From: Halothece sp964463655
Lineage (GTDB): Bacteria; Cyanobacteriota; Cyanobacteriia; Cyanobacteriales; Rubidibacteraceae
Assembly: GCA_964463655.1 (NCBI GenBank)
Contig: CAYXDG010000043.1
Location: forward strand, 1 to 29,625
Reading direction: 5' to 3'
Length of the DNA: 29,625 nt
In this document: piece by piece, positions 1 to 7,998 of the stretch
Numbering within the stretch: the first letter of the stretch is position 1
Layout of the letters: every line of letters starts with the position of its first letter
Position numbers and translations under genes: made by a program
The notes under the pieces: generated by a model
Databases searched by the model: none
Told to the model about the DNA's origin: nothing
The model's input: only the letters and a program-made list of their open reading frames with translations

Positions 1-38
1 GTAAACCAAGAACGAAGAACAACGAACAAATAACTAAT
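1..38. repeat. Degenerate heptanucleotide tandem repeat (STRR-like)
   Basis: From about position 11 four consecutive heptamers of the form AACNANN can be read: AACGAAG, AACAACG, AACAAAT, AACTAAT. The array runs into the stop codon of the TM2-domain gene. The same heptamer family recurs at 7167-7194. Short tandem heptanucleotide repeats of this kind are well known in cyanobacterial intergenic DNA; no function is visible. Confidence 0.5.
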
Positions 39-570
39 TAATAATATAAATAACTTTCCCATCTTCTACACGATTATCTATGGTTAACAGGTTTTGCTTC
101 ATCAATTCTTGAATCCTTGCTTCGATTTTTTCGTAGTCTTCATCGCTTTCTAGAAAAATTTCCGCTAGGGTTGCGCCTTCGCTTTCTTTGCAAACTTTTA
201 GGATGGCGCGATCGATGTCTTTATCAGTTAGTTTTTTGGGTGAAGACTCTTTAATTTCTGCTTGTGGGGTTTGACGAGAGGGTAAATTAATAACAATACT
301 TTCAGGAGCTTGATAAAAATTTGCTTCATTCGGTTGATAACCATAAAGGGCTTTCAACTTTAAATTTTCTTCATCGATCATACCTGGAATAAAAAATAAA
401 TCGAGTAATTGCCCAATTCCTAAAACCCCAAATGTTATTAAATAGAAAAAGCCTGAAAAATAGCGTCTGGCGTAGATGCGGTGAACCCCACATACTGATA
501 AAAAGCAAAAACACCACAACGCATAGGCGGTCGGATAACTTCTTTGCTGAGGAACAATTTTACCTGACAT
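34..570 (-). CDS. TM2-domain membrane protein with a winged-helix-like C-terminal tail
   Basis: This 178-aa protein carries a TM2 domain at about residues 13-66: two hydrophobic segments joined by a short turn, with the family pattern GVHRIYARRYFSGFFYL followed by a DLFFIPGM block. TM2 proteins are small membrane proteins of largely unknown function. After a Pro/Gln-rich linker (about 80-114), residues 115-178 form a soluble part with three predicted helices and a short strand pair, resembling a winged-helix fold (DKDIDRAIL, then TLAEIF, then RIQELMKQNLL). That assignment is inferred from pattern only. The start at 570 is supported by GGGAG nine bases upstream. The gene stands alone on minus, downstream of petD. 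No partner is apparent. Confidence 0.75.
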   Translation of the reverse strand: MSGKIVPQQRSYPTAYALWCFCFLSVCGVHRIYARRYFSGFFYLITFGVLGIGQLLDLFFIPGMIDEENLKLKALYGYQPNEANFYQAPESIVINLPSRQTPQAEIKESSPKKLTDKDIDRAILKVCKESEGATLAEIFLESDEDYEKIEARIQELMKQNLLTIDNRVEDGKVIYIIN

Positions 571-681
571 TGTTTTTCACTCCCAATTTTTTATTTCATT
601 CATTTTGCGCGATCGCGCCAAGGTAAAGAGTCGGGTTTAAGAGAATGATCATAAACTGCCGCATCACTGTTCAACTACTTT

Positions 682-696
682 CTAACCAGTTGGTTA
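682..696. promoter_or_regulatory. Palindrome CTAACCAGTTGGTTA, possible operator
   Basis: The core AACCAGTTGGTT (684-695) is a perfect 12-bp dyad, 114 bases upstream of the TM2 gene start. The identical 15-mer recurs at 11459-11473 in the ilvH/acetyltransferase divergent region. Perfect short dyads with TGGT/ACCA arms are typical of TetR-type operators, but no regulator is encoded here, so the function is inferred. Confidence 0.35.
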
Positions 697-889
697 TTTT
701 CATCTTAGCGCAGTCTCTAATCAAATTCAGGTCTGATCCAACCCAATTAATAAAATATTCTACTGAGCGTGTTAAATTAACCAGTGGCGACAACGATTAA
801 CTTTTAGATAAACTTTTTATTCAATTAAGGGTTGCACCTGATAACTAAGGCTGCTTAACTTAACAAAGAGTTCAAAAAATTCCGATAGG

Positions 890-955
890 TTAGGACGTTT
901 AATGTGGCTGGGAGTGCGACCGTCTCGGTCGCTACTATTCTCCAGAATGTCCTAA
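890..955. repeat. Imperfect 66-nt palindromic element
   Basis: Outer arms TTAGGACGTT (890-899) and AATGTCCTAA (946-955) pair at 9 of 10 positions. Inner arms GCGACCG (916-922) and CGGTCGC (926-932) pair perfectly around a TCT loop. Between them CTGGGAG can pair with CTCCAG with one bulge. The whole segment can fold as one long hairpin. It looks like a dispersed palindromic repeat or a small structured RNA. Confidence 0.5.
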
Positions 956-1006
956 ACAAAACCTGTAGCGCTATAGAAACCATTGACGCATTTCAGATAG
1001 AATGAC

Positions 1007-1037
1007 AAAAAAATCCCCCCTTACTCAAGAAGGGAGG
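1007..1037 (-). terminator. Rho-independent terminator of petBD
   Basis: Read on minus, a stem of CCTCCCTT paired with AAGGGGGG (one G-U pair) closes a 7-nt loop and is followed after one A by seven T residues. It begins 28 bases past the petD stop and is a textbook intrinsic terminator. Confidence 0.85.
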
Positions 1038-1065
1038 ACGATCGGGCTTAGTTAGAAAATTGGGA

Positions 1066-1548
1066 TTAGAATAAGCCTAAAGTTAAGGACTCATCTAAGG
1101 GGAAAGTTGCCCCAATTCCTAACCAGAGCGTAACAAAAGTTCCGAATAAGAAAACAGCCGTTGCCACGGGACGACGGAAGGGATTTTGGAATTTGTTCAC
1201 ATTTTCAATGAAGGGAACCAACATTAAACCGAGAGGAATGGAAGCCATTGCAGCGATTCCTAACAGTTTGTTGGGAACAATCCGTAAAATTTGGAACACA
1301 GGATAAAAATACCACTCTGGAAGAATTTCTAAAGGAGTGGCAAAAGGATCAGCAGGTTCTCCTGTCATTGCTGGATCAAGGACAGCTAAAGCCACACACA
1401 GCCCGATCGTGCCAAGAATAACAACTGGGAAGGTGTAGAGTAAGTCATTGGGCCATGCGGGTTCGCCGTAGTAGTTATGACCCATTCCTTGGGCCAATTT
1501 CGCCCGTAGTTTCGGATCGTTTAAGTCTGGTTTTTTTAAGGTGGACAT
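1066..1548 (-). CDS. petD: Cytochrome b6f complex subunit IV
   Basis: Subunit IV of the thylakoid cytochrome b6f complex, which with cytochrome b6 forms the quinol-oxidising core corresponding to the C-terminal half of mitochondrial cytochrome b. The product is 160 aa, the usual length, beginning MSTLKKPDLNDPKLR. It contains the Qo-site PEWY motif (in LPEWYFYPVFQILR) and three hydrophobic spans. An upstream in-frame ATG at 1599 would add 17 residues atypical of the family; the start at 1548 is preferred because it gives the conserved N-terminus and has GAGGAG eleven bases upstream. It follows petB by 60 nt on the same strand, and a strong terminator follows at 1007-1037, so petB-petD is a two-gene operon. 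Confidence 0.97.
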   Translation of the reverse strand: MSTLKKPDLNDPKLRAKLAQGMGHNYYGEPAWPNDLLYTFPVVILGTIGLCVALAVLDPAMTGEPADPFATPLEILPEWYFYPVFQILRIVPNKLLGIAAMASIPLGLMLVPFIENVNKFQNPFRRPVATAVFLFGTFVTLWLGIGATFPLDESLTLGLF

Positions 1549-1608
1549 GATTATTTTGTTCTCCTCTTGACGAAATGAATATGTGTTGGTTACTTCCACA
1601 ACCGCACT

Positions 1609-2277
1609 TTATAACGGACCAGAAATACCTTGTTTACGGATCATCAGGAAGTGTAACAGCATGAAGACTGCAATAAACCAAGGTAAAACAAAGGTATGTA
1701 AGCTGTAAAAACGAGTAAGAGTTGCTTGTCCAACACTAGCGCTACCCCGAATTAACTCAACAATCAGAGGGCCAACAACGGGAATCGCTTCGGGAACACC
1801 AGAAACGATTTTAACCGCCCAATAACCGACCTGATCCCAAGGGAGGGAATACCCTGTTACCCCAAAGGAAACGGTAATAACGGCTAAGATAACGCCAGTA
1901 ATCCAAGTTAACTCGCGGGGGTTTTTGAAGCCTCCAGTCAAATAAACGCGGAATGTATGAAGAATCATCATTAGAACCATCATACTAGCTGACCAGCGAT
2001 GGATGGAACGAATGAGCCAACCAAAGTTGACATCAGTCATGAGATACTGCACTGAAGAAAATGCTTCAGCAACAGTTGGCTTGTAATAGAAGGTCATGGC
2101 GAAGCCAGTGGCAAACTGAATTAAGAAGCAGGTGAGGGTAATGCCACCCAGACAGTAAAAAATATTCACGTGAGGTGGAACATACTTACTGGCTATGTCA
2201 TCAGAAATCGCTTGGATTTCTAGGCGTTCATCAAACCATTGATAAATTTTAGAATCAGTTACTTGTTTTGTGAACAT
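1609..2277 (-). CDS. petB: Cytochrome b6
   Basis: Cytochrome b6 of the thylakoid b6f complex, transferring electrons from plastoquinol and spanning the membrane four times. The 222-aa length and sequence match cyanobacterial PetB. The four haem-b ligands are present as two histidine pairs (H93/H194 and H107/H209), and C42 in the FYCLGG segment is the residue that covalently holds haem cn in this family. The C-terminus MIRKQGISGPL is typical. A GGAAG sequence lies nine bases before the ATG. It is the first gene of the petB-petD operon and is divergent from ctpA, with 497 nt between them. Confidence 0.98.
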   Translation of the reverse strand: MFTKQVTDSKIYQWFDERLEIQAISDDIASKYVPPHVNIFYCLGGITLTCFLIQFATGFAMTFYYKPTVAEAFSSVQYLMTDVNFGWLIRSIHRWSASMMVLMMILHTFRVYLTGGFKNPRELTWITGVILAVITVSFGVTGYSLPWDQVGYWAVKIVSGVPEAIPVVGPLIVELIRGSASVGQATLTRFYSLHTFVLPWFIAVFMLLHFLMIRKQGISGPL

Positions 2278-2774
2278 AAAGCTCGACTTCCTAAACTAAA
2301 AACGTGATTGCTATACATCGCCAATTTTGGCATCTTTTTTTCCTTCGCCTTGAGAGGAACGCTCAAGTCAGGAAGATTTCGACGGAGGACGATGAAGGGA
2401 ATAATACCTTTTTCCTAAAGAGACTGTAACATAAATTTTCCCACTTCAGGTAGAGGAGGGGAAGGCTGCGATCGCTCTCAATCCCTGATTAACCAGACTT
2501 TCTAGTTTATCAGAGGGCGTAATGTCTGATGTATCAATTTTTAACAAAGGTTAAGATGAGCAAGGTTTATATTAAGAAAAATCAAAATTTCTGAGGGAGA
2601 GATCAGCCAAAGCTCTTTCTGGTAACTGGTAACTGCTGTCGGAAATGCCACAGGAATCCTGAGTGTTGATATTATAATTATCAATGATTCCACTGTGATA
2701 AATTCACTTCAAAGCGTTTCCTTCCTCAAAGAAGATCGCAAGGATAAACTGCTACTCATCTTGCCTACTCAGTA
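2278..2774. other. Divergent petB/ctpA intergenic region
   Basis: This 497-nt region has no supported coding sequence. It carries a leader hairpin CTTGAG/CTCAAG at 2349-2367 inside the presumed petB 5' leader, a HIP1 site near 2469, and a doubled heptamer TGGTAAC at 2620-2633. Promoters for petBD and ctpA should both be here. Confidence 0.6.
2401..2429 (-). promoter_or_regulatory. Candidate petBD promoter
   Basis: On minus, TATTAT (2401-2406) makes a good -10 box, with TTACAG (2424-2429) 17 bases upstream as a weak -35. Transcription would start near 2394, giving a leader of about 117 nt that includes the 2349-2367 hairpin. This is inferred from consensus only. Confidence 0.3.
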
Positions 2775-4022
2775 ATGATAAAATCCACTTTCTGGCAAAA
2801 ATTGCTCACGATAACCGTTGTTGTTGGCGTGGCGTGGCTTAGCTGGACGACAAATGCCACGGCTTATTACAACGAAGAAGAAAAGATATTTCTCCAAGCC
2901 TGGCGCATCGTTAATCAGGCTTATATAGATGATAGTTTTAATGATCAAAATTGGTGGTTCGTCCGCCAACGCTTTTTAGATCAGGGGTTTTCTGACCGCG
3001 AGGCTACTTACGACGCGATCGAGGAAATGTTAGAGACTCTCGATGATCCCTTTACCCGCCTCTTACGACCCCAACAGTATCGCAGTTTACAAGTCAATAC
3101 ATCAGGAGAACTCTCTGGAGTCGGGCTACAAATTGATATTAATCCCAAAAGCAAACAGTTAGAAGTGGTGACTCCCATTGATGGGTCTCCCGCCGAACAA
3201 GCAGGGATTAAACCGCGCGATCGGGTTTTAGCCATTGACGGGGTAGAAACCAAAACCCTCTCTCTCGATGAAGCAGCCTCCCGAATGCGGGGCAAAGTTG
3301 GCACTGCAGTCACTTTAAAAATTCAGTCTGGAGAGGGAGAAAATCTTAATGTTCGAGATGTGGAAATTGTCCGCGATCGCATTGCTTTAAATCCTGTGTA
3401 TGCTCGTCTCGATGATAGCAATGGCGAAGCCCCCATTGGCTATCTCCGTCTGGCTCAATTTAGCGCCAATGCCACTAAAGAAATTGCTCACTCGATCGTT
3501 GACTTGGAAAATCAAGGGGCAAAAGGATTTATTCTTGATTTACGCAATAACCCAGGCGGTTTATTGCAAGCGGGCATTGAAGTCGCTCGTTTGTGGTTAA
3601 AGTCGGGAACAGTGGTTTATACCGTAAATCGTCAAGGGATGATCGGCAGTTACGGGGCAAGTGACTCTGCTGTAACGGATGCGCCGTTGATTGTGTTAGT
3701 CAATCAAGGCAGCGCCAGTGCTAGTGAGATTTTAGCAGGAGCGTTACAAGACAACGATCGCGCTCAAATTCTCGGTGAAACCACCTTTGGCAAAGGCTTA
3801 ATTCAATCCCTGTTTAATCTCCCTGATGATTCTGGGATCGCGGTGACGGTGGCTAAATATGAAACTCCCAGCCACCGTGATATTCATAAAGCGGGAATTA
3901 AACCCGACTATGTTGTTCCCCAGTCTTTAATTCCTTTTCCTCAAATGGGAACGAAAGCTGATGAGCAATACCAAGAAGCGGTTAAACTGCTCACTGAAAA
4001 GCCCTTAGTTGCTCAAAATTAA
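2775..4022 (+). CDS. ctpA: Carboxyl-terminal processing protease (S41 family)
   Basis: An exported serine protease of the C-terminal processing family; the CtpA member trims the C-terminus of precursor D1 protein of photosystem II in the thylakoid lumen. Residues 1-30 form a signal peptide (hydrophobic stretch, then NATA before YYNEE). A PDZ domain spans about 105-190 with the GVGLQ and SPAEQAGIKPRDR motifs. The catalytic dyad is visible as S315 in GSASASE and K340 in FGKG, the usual 25 residues apart. The 415-aa length fits CtpA/CtpB/CtpC; choice among the three paralogues rests on the position beside petBD and is moderately secure. It is transcribed away from petB, and its stop overlaps the stop of the convergent LpxB-like gene by 4 nt. 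Confidence 0.9.
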   Translation: MIKSTFWQKLLTITVVVGVAWLSWTTNATAYYNEEEKIFLQAWRIVNQAYIDDSFNDQNWWFVRQRFLDQGFSDREATYDAIEEMLETLDDPFTRLLRPQQYRSLQVNTSGELSGVGLQIDINPKSKQLEVVTPIDGSPAEQAGIKPRDRVLAIDGVETKTLSLDEAASRMRGKVGTAVTLKIQSGEGENLNVRDVEIVRDRIALNPVYARLDDSNGEAPIGYLRLAQFSANATKEIAHSIVDLENQGAKGFILDLRNNPGGLLQAGIEVARLWLKSGTVVYTVNRQGMIGSYGASDSAVTDAPLIVLVNQGSASASEILAGALQDNDRAQILGETTFGKGLIQSLFNLPDDSGIAVTVAKYETPSHRDIHKAGIKPDYVVPQSLIPFPQMGTKADEQYQEAVKLLTEKPLVAQN

Positions 4023-5320
4023 GGGGTTTTAGGCGCTCCGTTGTTGTTGTTAGCACTCTGTTGCAACTGCTCTAACAAAACGGAGGCAATTTTTTTAGAA
4101 GCCCCGGGTTGACCTCTTACAGCTTGCAAGCGCGATCGAATCCCGAAACGCTGATCAGGGTGTTCTAGCCATTCTAAGGCGAGGTTTGCCACAGATTCTG
4201 GGTCTAAATTTCCCACCAATTCGGGGACAATTTCCTCTTTTGCCCAGATATTTGGCCAAGCAAATAGACGTTTTTTCCGCAAAACGAACCAGTTGATCAC
4301 CCTAGCAAAATTTCCTCCAATCACAGGCAGATTCGCAAGGATTCCTGGCAAACCATCCCAAGCTCGCATCGCATCCAGTTGATAGGTGGGCAAAAGCACA
4401 ATCATCGGAATGGCTAATGCTCCCAACTCTGCTGTGTTTGCGCCCACCGTAGTGAGGCAAAGGCTGCATTGGGAAAGCAAATCATAGGCGGGGAATTTTT
4501 GCCAGAGCAGGATTTTTAAGCCCTTCTCCGTTTGCAGGTAGGGTAATTCTTCTGAGGGTTGGATTAATTCGGCCTGGGTGCTTCCGATTTTGTTAACGAT
4601 CGGGTTATGCTTGGGATCGGCATAATGAGCTAAGGTTTCTAAATCTACTGTGGGAGCAACTGGAATGATAAACTGAGTGCTAGGGCGTTTTTCGGCAAGA
4701 GATTGTGCGATCGCGATCGCTAAGGGCATCCCCTGCATTAACTTCGCCTGTTTCGACCCAGGCAAAATCCCGATCAATTCAGTGCCAGTTTCCAGCTTTA
4801 AGCCAGAAAGTTCAGTATTGAGAGCAATTTGTGAGTCTGCCATGATATCACCGACGGTTGTAAATTTGTAGCGATAAGATTGAGGAGCTTTTCGGATTAT
4901 GTCGGCGTTCATTACGACAAAATGATCAACACACAAAAGCCAGCGTGCTTCCCACTCTGCATAAATGACAATGGAATATTCCAGTCGTTTGCCGATGACA
5001 ACTGGGAAAAACTGATCTCCACCTAGAAACAAGACCACTCCGTCCTTGAACCAACTCCAGTTATCCGCAGTTTTTCCCCACAACAGGAAGGAGAAAAACG
5101 ATTCCGCGCCTTGGACACGGTTAACACCTGGAATTGATTTCGCTACCTCTACTTCTCGTCCCGTAGCGTGAGGACAAGGAGATAGAATGACAGAAATTCT
5201 AATTTCTAATTGTGGAGATGGATCAGACCGTAATGCTGCTACCACTGGACGCACCCAAGTAGAGATTTCTCCAGGTCCGTTGGTCAGAATAAGAACATCA
5301 ACAGCCTTCGTCTGCGACAT
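4019..5320 (-). CDS. LpxB-related (lipid-A-disaccharide synthase-like) conserved protein
   Basis: This 433-aa protein has the two-Rossmann layout of GT-B glycosyltransferases and resembles the lipid-A-disaccharide-synthase-related family found in cyanobacteria. Visible blocks include an N-terminal LILTNGPGEISTW segment, GILPGSKQAKL near the domain boundary, and TVGANTAELGALAIPMIVLLPTYQLD, similar to the UDP-sugar-binding half of LpxB/MurG-type enzymes. No signal peptide is seen; it is probably cytoplasmic or membrane-associated. Whether it makes a lipid A precursor is uncertain, because true LpxB is usually encoded elsewhere in an lpx cluster and none of that cluster is here. It converges on ctpA with a 4-nt overlap, and no Shine-Dalgarno sequence is seen at the start. 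Confidence 0.75.
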   Translation of the reverse strand: MSQTKAVDVLILTNGPGEISTWVRPVVAALRSDPSPQLEIRISVILSPCPHATGREVEVAKSIPGVNRVQGAESFFSFLLWGKTADNWSWFKDGVVLFLGGDQFFPVVIGKRLEYSIVIYAEWEARWLLCVDHFVVMNADIIRKAPQSYRYKFTTVGDIMADSQIALNTELSGLKLETGTELIGILPGSKQAKLMQGMPLAIAIAQSLAEKRPSTQFIIPVAPTVDLETLAHYADPKHNPIVNKIGSTQAELIQPSEELPYLQTEKGLKILLWQKFPAYDLLSQCSLCLTTVGANTAELGALAIPMIVLLPTYQLDAMRAWDGLPGILANLPVIGGNFARVINWFVLRKKRLFAWPNIWAKEEIVPELVGNLDPESVANLALEWLEHPDQRFGIRSRLQAVRGQPGASKKIASVLLEQLQQSANNNNGAPKTP

Positions 5321-5437
5321 ATAAACAATTAGCTTACACTTATTAAATTAACTCATTAACTTGCCAATTGCCCATTGCTTTTTAGCTATTTTTCAAGGGT
5401 TTGACTGGCAAATTCAACCCAAGAATTAGTTCTGGGA

Positions 5438-5623
5438 TTAATTATCATTATTTCGGGAGCGTTGGACTTGTTGCCAAAGAGACTCTACCTCTGCTTGTAA
5501 GTGCAGAAACTTCGCTTGTTGGTCAGCTTGTTTTAAAGATTGTTTCAGGTCTAAAACCAAAGGTTTGTCAGTCTGATCTGGCAAAGTGGGAGTAACCGAA
5601 TGAGACATCACGCGCTTAGACAT
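5438..5623 (-). CDS. Small conserved coiled-coil protein (61 aa)
   Basis: The predicted protein has a polar N-terminus followed by an amphipathic stretch at about residues 24-55 (DLKQSLKQADQQAKF, then LHLQAEVESLWQQVQ) with heptad spacing that suggests a coiled coil. It resembles short conserved cyanobacterial proteins of unknown function that carry the QAKFLHLQAEVE block. That resemblance is from memory, not a search. AAGG lies nine bases before the ATG. It sits 117 nt upstream of the LpxB-like gene on the same strand and may be co-transcribed with it. The competing plus-strand frame over the same bases has no family-like composition. Confidence 0.6.
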   Translation of the reverse strand: MSKRVMSHSVTPTLPDQTDKPLVLDLKQSLKQADQQAKFLHLQAEVESLWQQVQRSRNNDN

Positions 5624-5834
5624 AGGAGTTAACCTTCAGCACTCAAAAAGATAAATTTATGTTTTCAAACCCAAATTATATCGAGAACTATCAGCAAGTT
5701 CTTCTCAGCTTGTGTCATTCTTTAAACTGGCTCATCTCCCCTGTTAATTGGAAGCAGTTTTGGCTAAACAGTCCATATTGTCGCAGGTTAGGATAAGATA
5801 GAAAGGCTGCATTAGAGACTAACGCTTTTTAATT

Positions 5835-7064
5835 TTGAATTTCTCTGAACTTGGGTTACTCATTGTTCCACCAGTAGCAGGGGCGGTGATTGGGTATTTT
5901 ACCAATGACATCGCCATCAAAATGCTTTTTCGTCCCTATAAACCCCTTTACATCGGAAAAAAACGTCTCCCCTTCACCCCAGGTTTAATTCCCCGTAACC
6001 AGGCTAACCTCGCCAAACGGGTCGCCAATACCATTATGGGGTCACTGCTTACCCCTGACGAATTACAAAAAATTGCTCGTCGCTTATTGCAACCAGAACG
6101 AGTCAAAGCAGCAATTTCTTGGTTATTGAAATCATCACTACAGGAAGTTGGGCAGAATAAGCAGGAAAAAAGCGCTCAAGTTTTAGGGAATGTGCTGCGA
6201 GATTTATTTAGTGAGTCTTTACCCCGTTTAGTAAAAGTTTTAGCGAGACGAGAAGACTTTTTAGAAGCGCAACTGAACCAAATTTTTGACCAGGTGCTGA
6301 TTGACTTTCAATTTACAGACGCTCAAGCAAAACAACTGTCTGATTGGTTAGTTGATGTTGTCCTACCCCCCAATCGCCTACGACTGATTATCATTGATTT
6401 GCTGAGTGATCGCAATATCCAAATTATCGATGAAACTTTTCGTGAAAAGTCCAGTGGAACTTATTGGGTTGTGGCTAATGTTTTTGGACTTCGCAATACT
6501 TTAAACCGTTTGCGATCGTTTTGTTTAGACGAAAAAGAAACGGCTAATATGAGAATTGAAGAGTTAGTTCTCACTTTAGAAATTCGCCCTCAAATTCGCA
6601 ATTGGTTAAAAAGTCTATCCTTACAAAATTTACCAGTTTCCACGGTTCGTCAACTACGGATCAGTGTTCGAGAAGCCATACAAACCTATTTGCAAGAGAA
6701 AGGGGCTAATTTATTACAAGCTCTTGGCAATTCAATTGATTGGGAAGATGTGGCAGTTTTGATTATTAAGCGCTTGCAATCTTCGGAATCTGTGAACCAA
6801 TCTTTAGACGTGATTAGTGAAGAGTTATCCTTAATTTTAGAGCGTTATCTAGAAGAAGAATTAGAAACAATTATCACGAAGATTATTCCCATTTTATCCA
6901 TCGATGAAGTGATTATTAATCGGGTCAATGCGACCACTCCTGAAGAGTTAGAACAGACCGTTAATTCAATTGTTAAAAACGAGTTACAAGCGATCGTCAA
7001 TCTCGGCGGAATTTTAGGTTTTGTTGTTGGCGGAATTCAAGCTGGTTATTTTTATTTTAGTTAG
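5835..7064 (+). CDS. DUF445 family membrane-associated protein
   Basis: A 409-aa member of the DUF445 family (YheB-like), of unknown function. The N-terminal segment PPVAGAVIGYFTNDIAIKML followed by FRPYKPLYIGKKRLPFTPG and LIPRNQANLAKRVA is the family signature, and a C-terminal hydrophobic helix (LGGILGFVVGGIQAGY) mirrors the N-terminal one. The middle is long and helical, so the protein probably has both ends in the membrane and a large soluble helical domain. Only a TTG start at 5835 gives the family-like N-terminus MNFSELGLL; an in-frame stop at 5820-5822 blocks longer versions, and no clear ribosome binding site is present. It is divergent from the 61-aa gene. Confidence 0.85.
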   Translation: MNFSELGLLIVPPVAGAVIGYFTNDIAIKMLFRPYKPLYIGKKRLPFTPGLIPRNQANLAKRVANTIMGSLLTPDELQKIARRLLQPERVKAAISWLLKSSLQEVGQNKQEKSAQVLGNVLRDLFSESLPRLVKVLARREDFLEAQLNQIFDQVLIDFQFTDAQAKQLSDWLVDVVLPPNRLRLIIIDLLSDRNIQIIDETFREKSSGTYWVVANVFGLRNTLNRLRSFCLDEKETANMRIEELVLTLEIRPQIRNWLKSLSLQNLPVSTVRQLRISVREAIQTYLQEKGANLLQALGNSIDWEDVAVLIIKRLQSSESVNQSLDVISEELSLILERYLEEELETIITKIIPILSIDEVIINRVNATTPEELEQTVNSIVKNELQAIVNLGGILGFVVGGIQAGYFYFS

Positions 7065-7166
7065 GGTCTGCTGAATTAAGCTGAAACCTTTAGGATAATA
7101 AGGCTTTCAACCGCTAATGAGCCCGAGCGAACCATGAGAGACACAAGGTGACAAGGAAAAGGGAGT

Positions 7167-7200
7167 AACAAATAACGAATAACAAATAACAAATAACAGT
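7167..7200. repeat. Heptanucleotide tandem repeat (AACAAAT)n
   Basis: Four consecutive heptamers, AACAAAT, AACGAAT, AACAAAT, AACAAAT (7167-7194), followed by AACAGT. It lies between the convergent DUF445 and mobA genes. It belongs to the same family as the array at 11-38. This is a typical cyanobacterial short tandem repeat. Confidence 0.75.
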
Positions 7201-7266
7201 CTTCACCGACTAATTAACTTTTTCAGCAAGCCCTAGTTAGATATTGATCGGAGCTTGTCTAAATTG

Positions 7267-7848
7267 CTAAATTTCTGCCAAATCTTCGGGGGTATTACAA
7301 TTAAATAAAGTAGCGCGATCGCGCACCCTTAATTCCTGAACAGGATGCTGATTTAAGAACCCTTGAAACGATCGCGCACCACTGGCTAAATAAGTGGCAA
7401 ATAAAGCAGAAGATTCTTGTCGATAAAACCCACAAAGCGGTTGCCAAATTTCTGGAGATTTGGGGAGTAAGGCTATCTTTTCAGCCGTAACCGAATCCAA
7501 CTGTTGACACCAGAATTTTAATTCCGTTGCGGTTAGTTTCGGTAAGTCGCAAGCTAGCACTAAAACCCAAGGCGTTTGCACATTTTGTAACCCTTGATAT
7601 AGCGCAACCAAAGGGCCATGAGGAGGCGTTTCATGGGGTAAGATCATTTCAGGAATCATTTCACAACCGTCAGGAATAATCTCTTGATATCTTTCTCGCC
7701 AAGGAGTCACAATATAAACTTGGGAGGTGACCGTTTGCGCTAACTGACAAGTGCGCTGGAGAAGCGGGATTCCATCGACTTCAATTAACGCCTTATCTTC
7801 TCCCATCCGACGGCTGTGTCCCCCTGCCAGGATAATGGTACTAATCAT
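7267..7848 (-). CDS. mobA: Molybdenum cofactor guanylyltransferase
   Basis: MobA transfers GMP from GTP to molybdopterin-Mo, making the bis-MGD cofactor used for instance by nitrate reductase. The 193-aa protein opens with the nucleotide-binding signature LAGGHSRRMGEDKAL (7-21), has the HGPL segment at 77-80 and the metal-binding aspartate in ACDLPKL (D101), all in the expected order for this nucleotidyltransferase fold. The length matches the family. Start at 7848 gives the canonical MISTIILAGG terminus; no Shine-Dalgarno is seen. No other molybdopterin gene lies in the window. A CobY/MobA-like nucleotidyltransferase with another substrate is a less likely alternative. Confidence 0.88.
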   Translation of the reverse strand: MISTIILAGGHSRRMGEDKALIEVDGIPLLQRTCQLAQTVTSQVYIVTPWRERYQEIIPDGCEMIPEMILPHETPPHGPLVALYQGLQNVQTPWVLVLACDLPKLTATELKFWCQQLDSVTAEKIALLPKSPEIWQPLCGFYRQESSALFATYLASGARSFQGFLNQHPVQELRVRDRATLFNCNTPEDLAEI

Positions 7849-7915
7849 AATTGATAATTAAGAAGTGACCAACAGCAATATGAATAGATTTGTGTAAACA
7901 TCTGCGCCAAGAAAG

Positions 7916-7938
7916 CCCCCAGAATTGGGGGTTGGGGG
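7916..7938. repeat. G/C-rich dispersed palindrome
   Basis: CCCCCA (7916-7921) and TGGGGG (7926-7931) form a perfect 6-bp stem around GAAT, followed by a second G tract GTTGGGGG. The layout resembles the element at 9344-9372. It sits upstream of glcE. Confidence 0.5.
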
Positions 7939-7998
7939 CGAAATAATTGACACTCTCATCTCTTTTCGTTAAGTTCAGTGTTCCCAACTCGCTAAACT

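Larger units (their letters stand above)
571..1065. other. Intergenic region between petD and the TM2 gene
   Basis: This 495-nt stretch has no convincing coding sequence. It holds a HIP1 site (about 606-613), the palindrome AACCAGTTGGTT at 684-695, an imperfect 66-nt hairpin element at 890-955, and the petBD terminator at 1007-1037. The promoter of the TM2 gene should lie in its left part, but I see no confident -35/-10 pair. Confidence 0.6.

Noticed and set aside
605..614. HIP1 octamers (GCGATCGC) as individual regulatory sites
   Set aside because: They are scattered through genes and gaps alike over the whole window, as is usual in many cyanobacteria, so single copies carry no local meaning.
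432..626. Plus-strand frame across the TM2 gene 5' end
   Set aside because: It is antisense to a clearly conserved TM2 domain and runs into intergenic DNA with no protein-like pattern.
571..1065. tRNA or known riboswitch in the long intergenic regions (also 2278-2774)
   Set aside because: I saw no T-arm consensus or recognisable riboswitch core; only hairpins and palindromes were found.
2620..2633. Doubled TGGTAAC as a regulator site
   Set aside because: Two copies of a heptamer are more simply explained as a short tandem repeat remnant.
4019..5320. True LpxB of lipid A synthesis
   Set aside because: Similarity is limited to the fold and a few blocks and there is no lpx cluster, so I kept the weaker call of LpxB-related.
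5401..5595. Plus-strand frame over the 61-aa coiled-coil gene
   Set aside because: It has no family-like pattern, while the opposite strand gives a heptad-patterned protein with a ribosome binding site.
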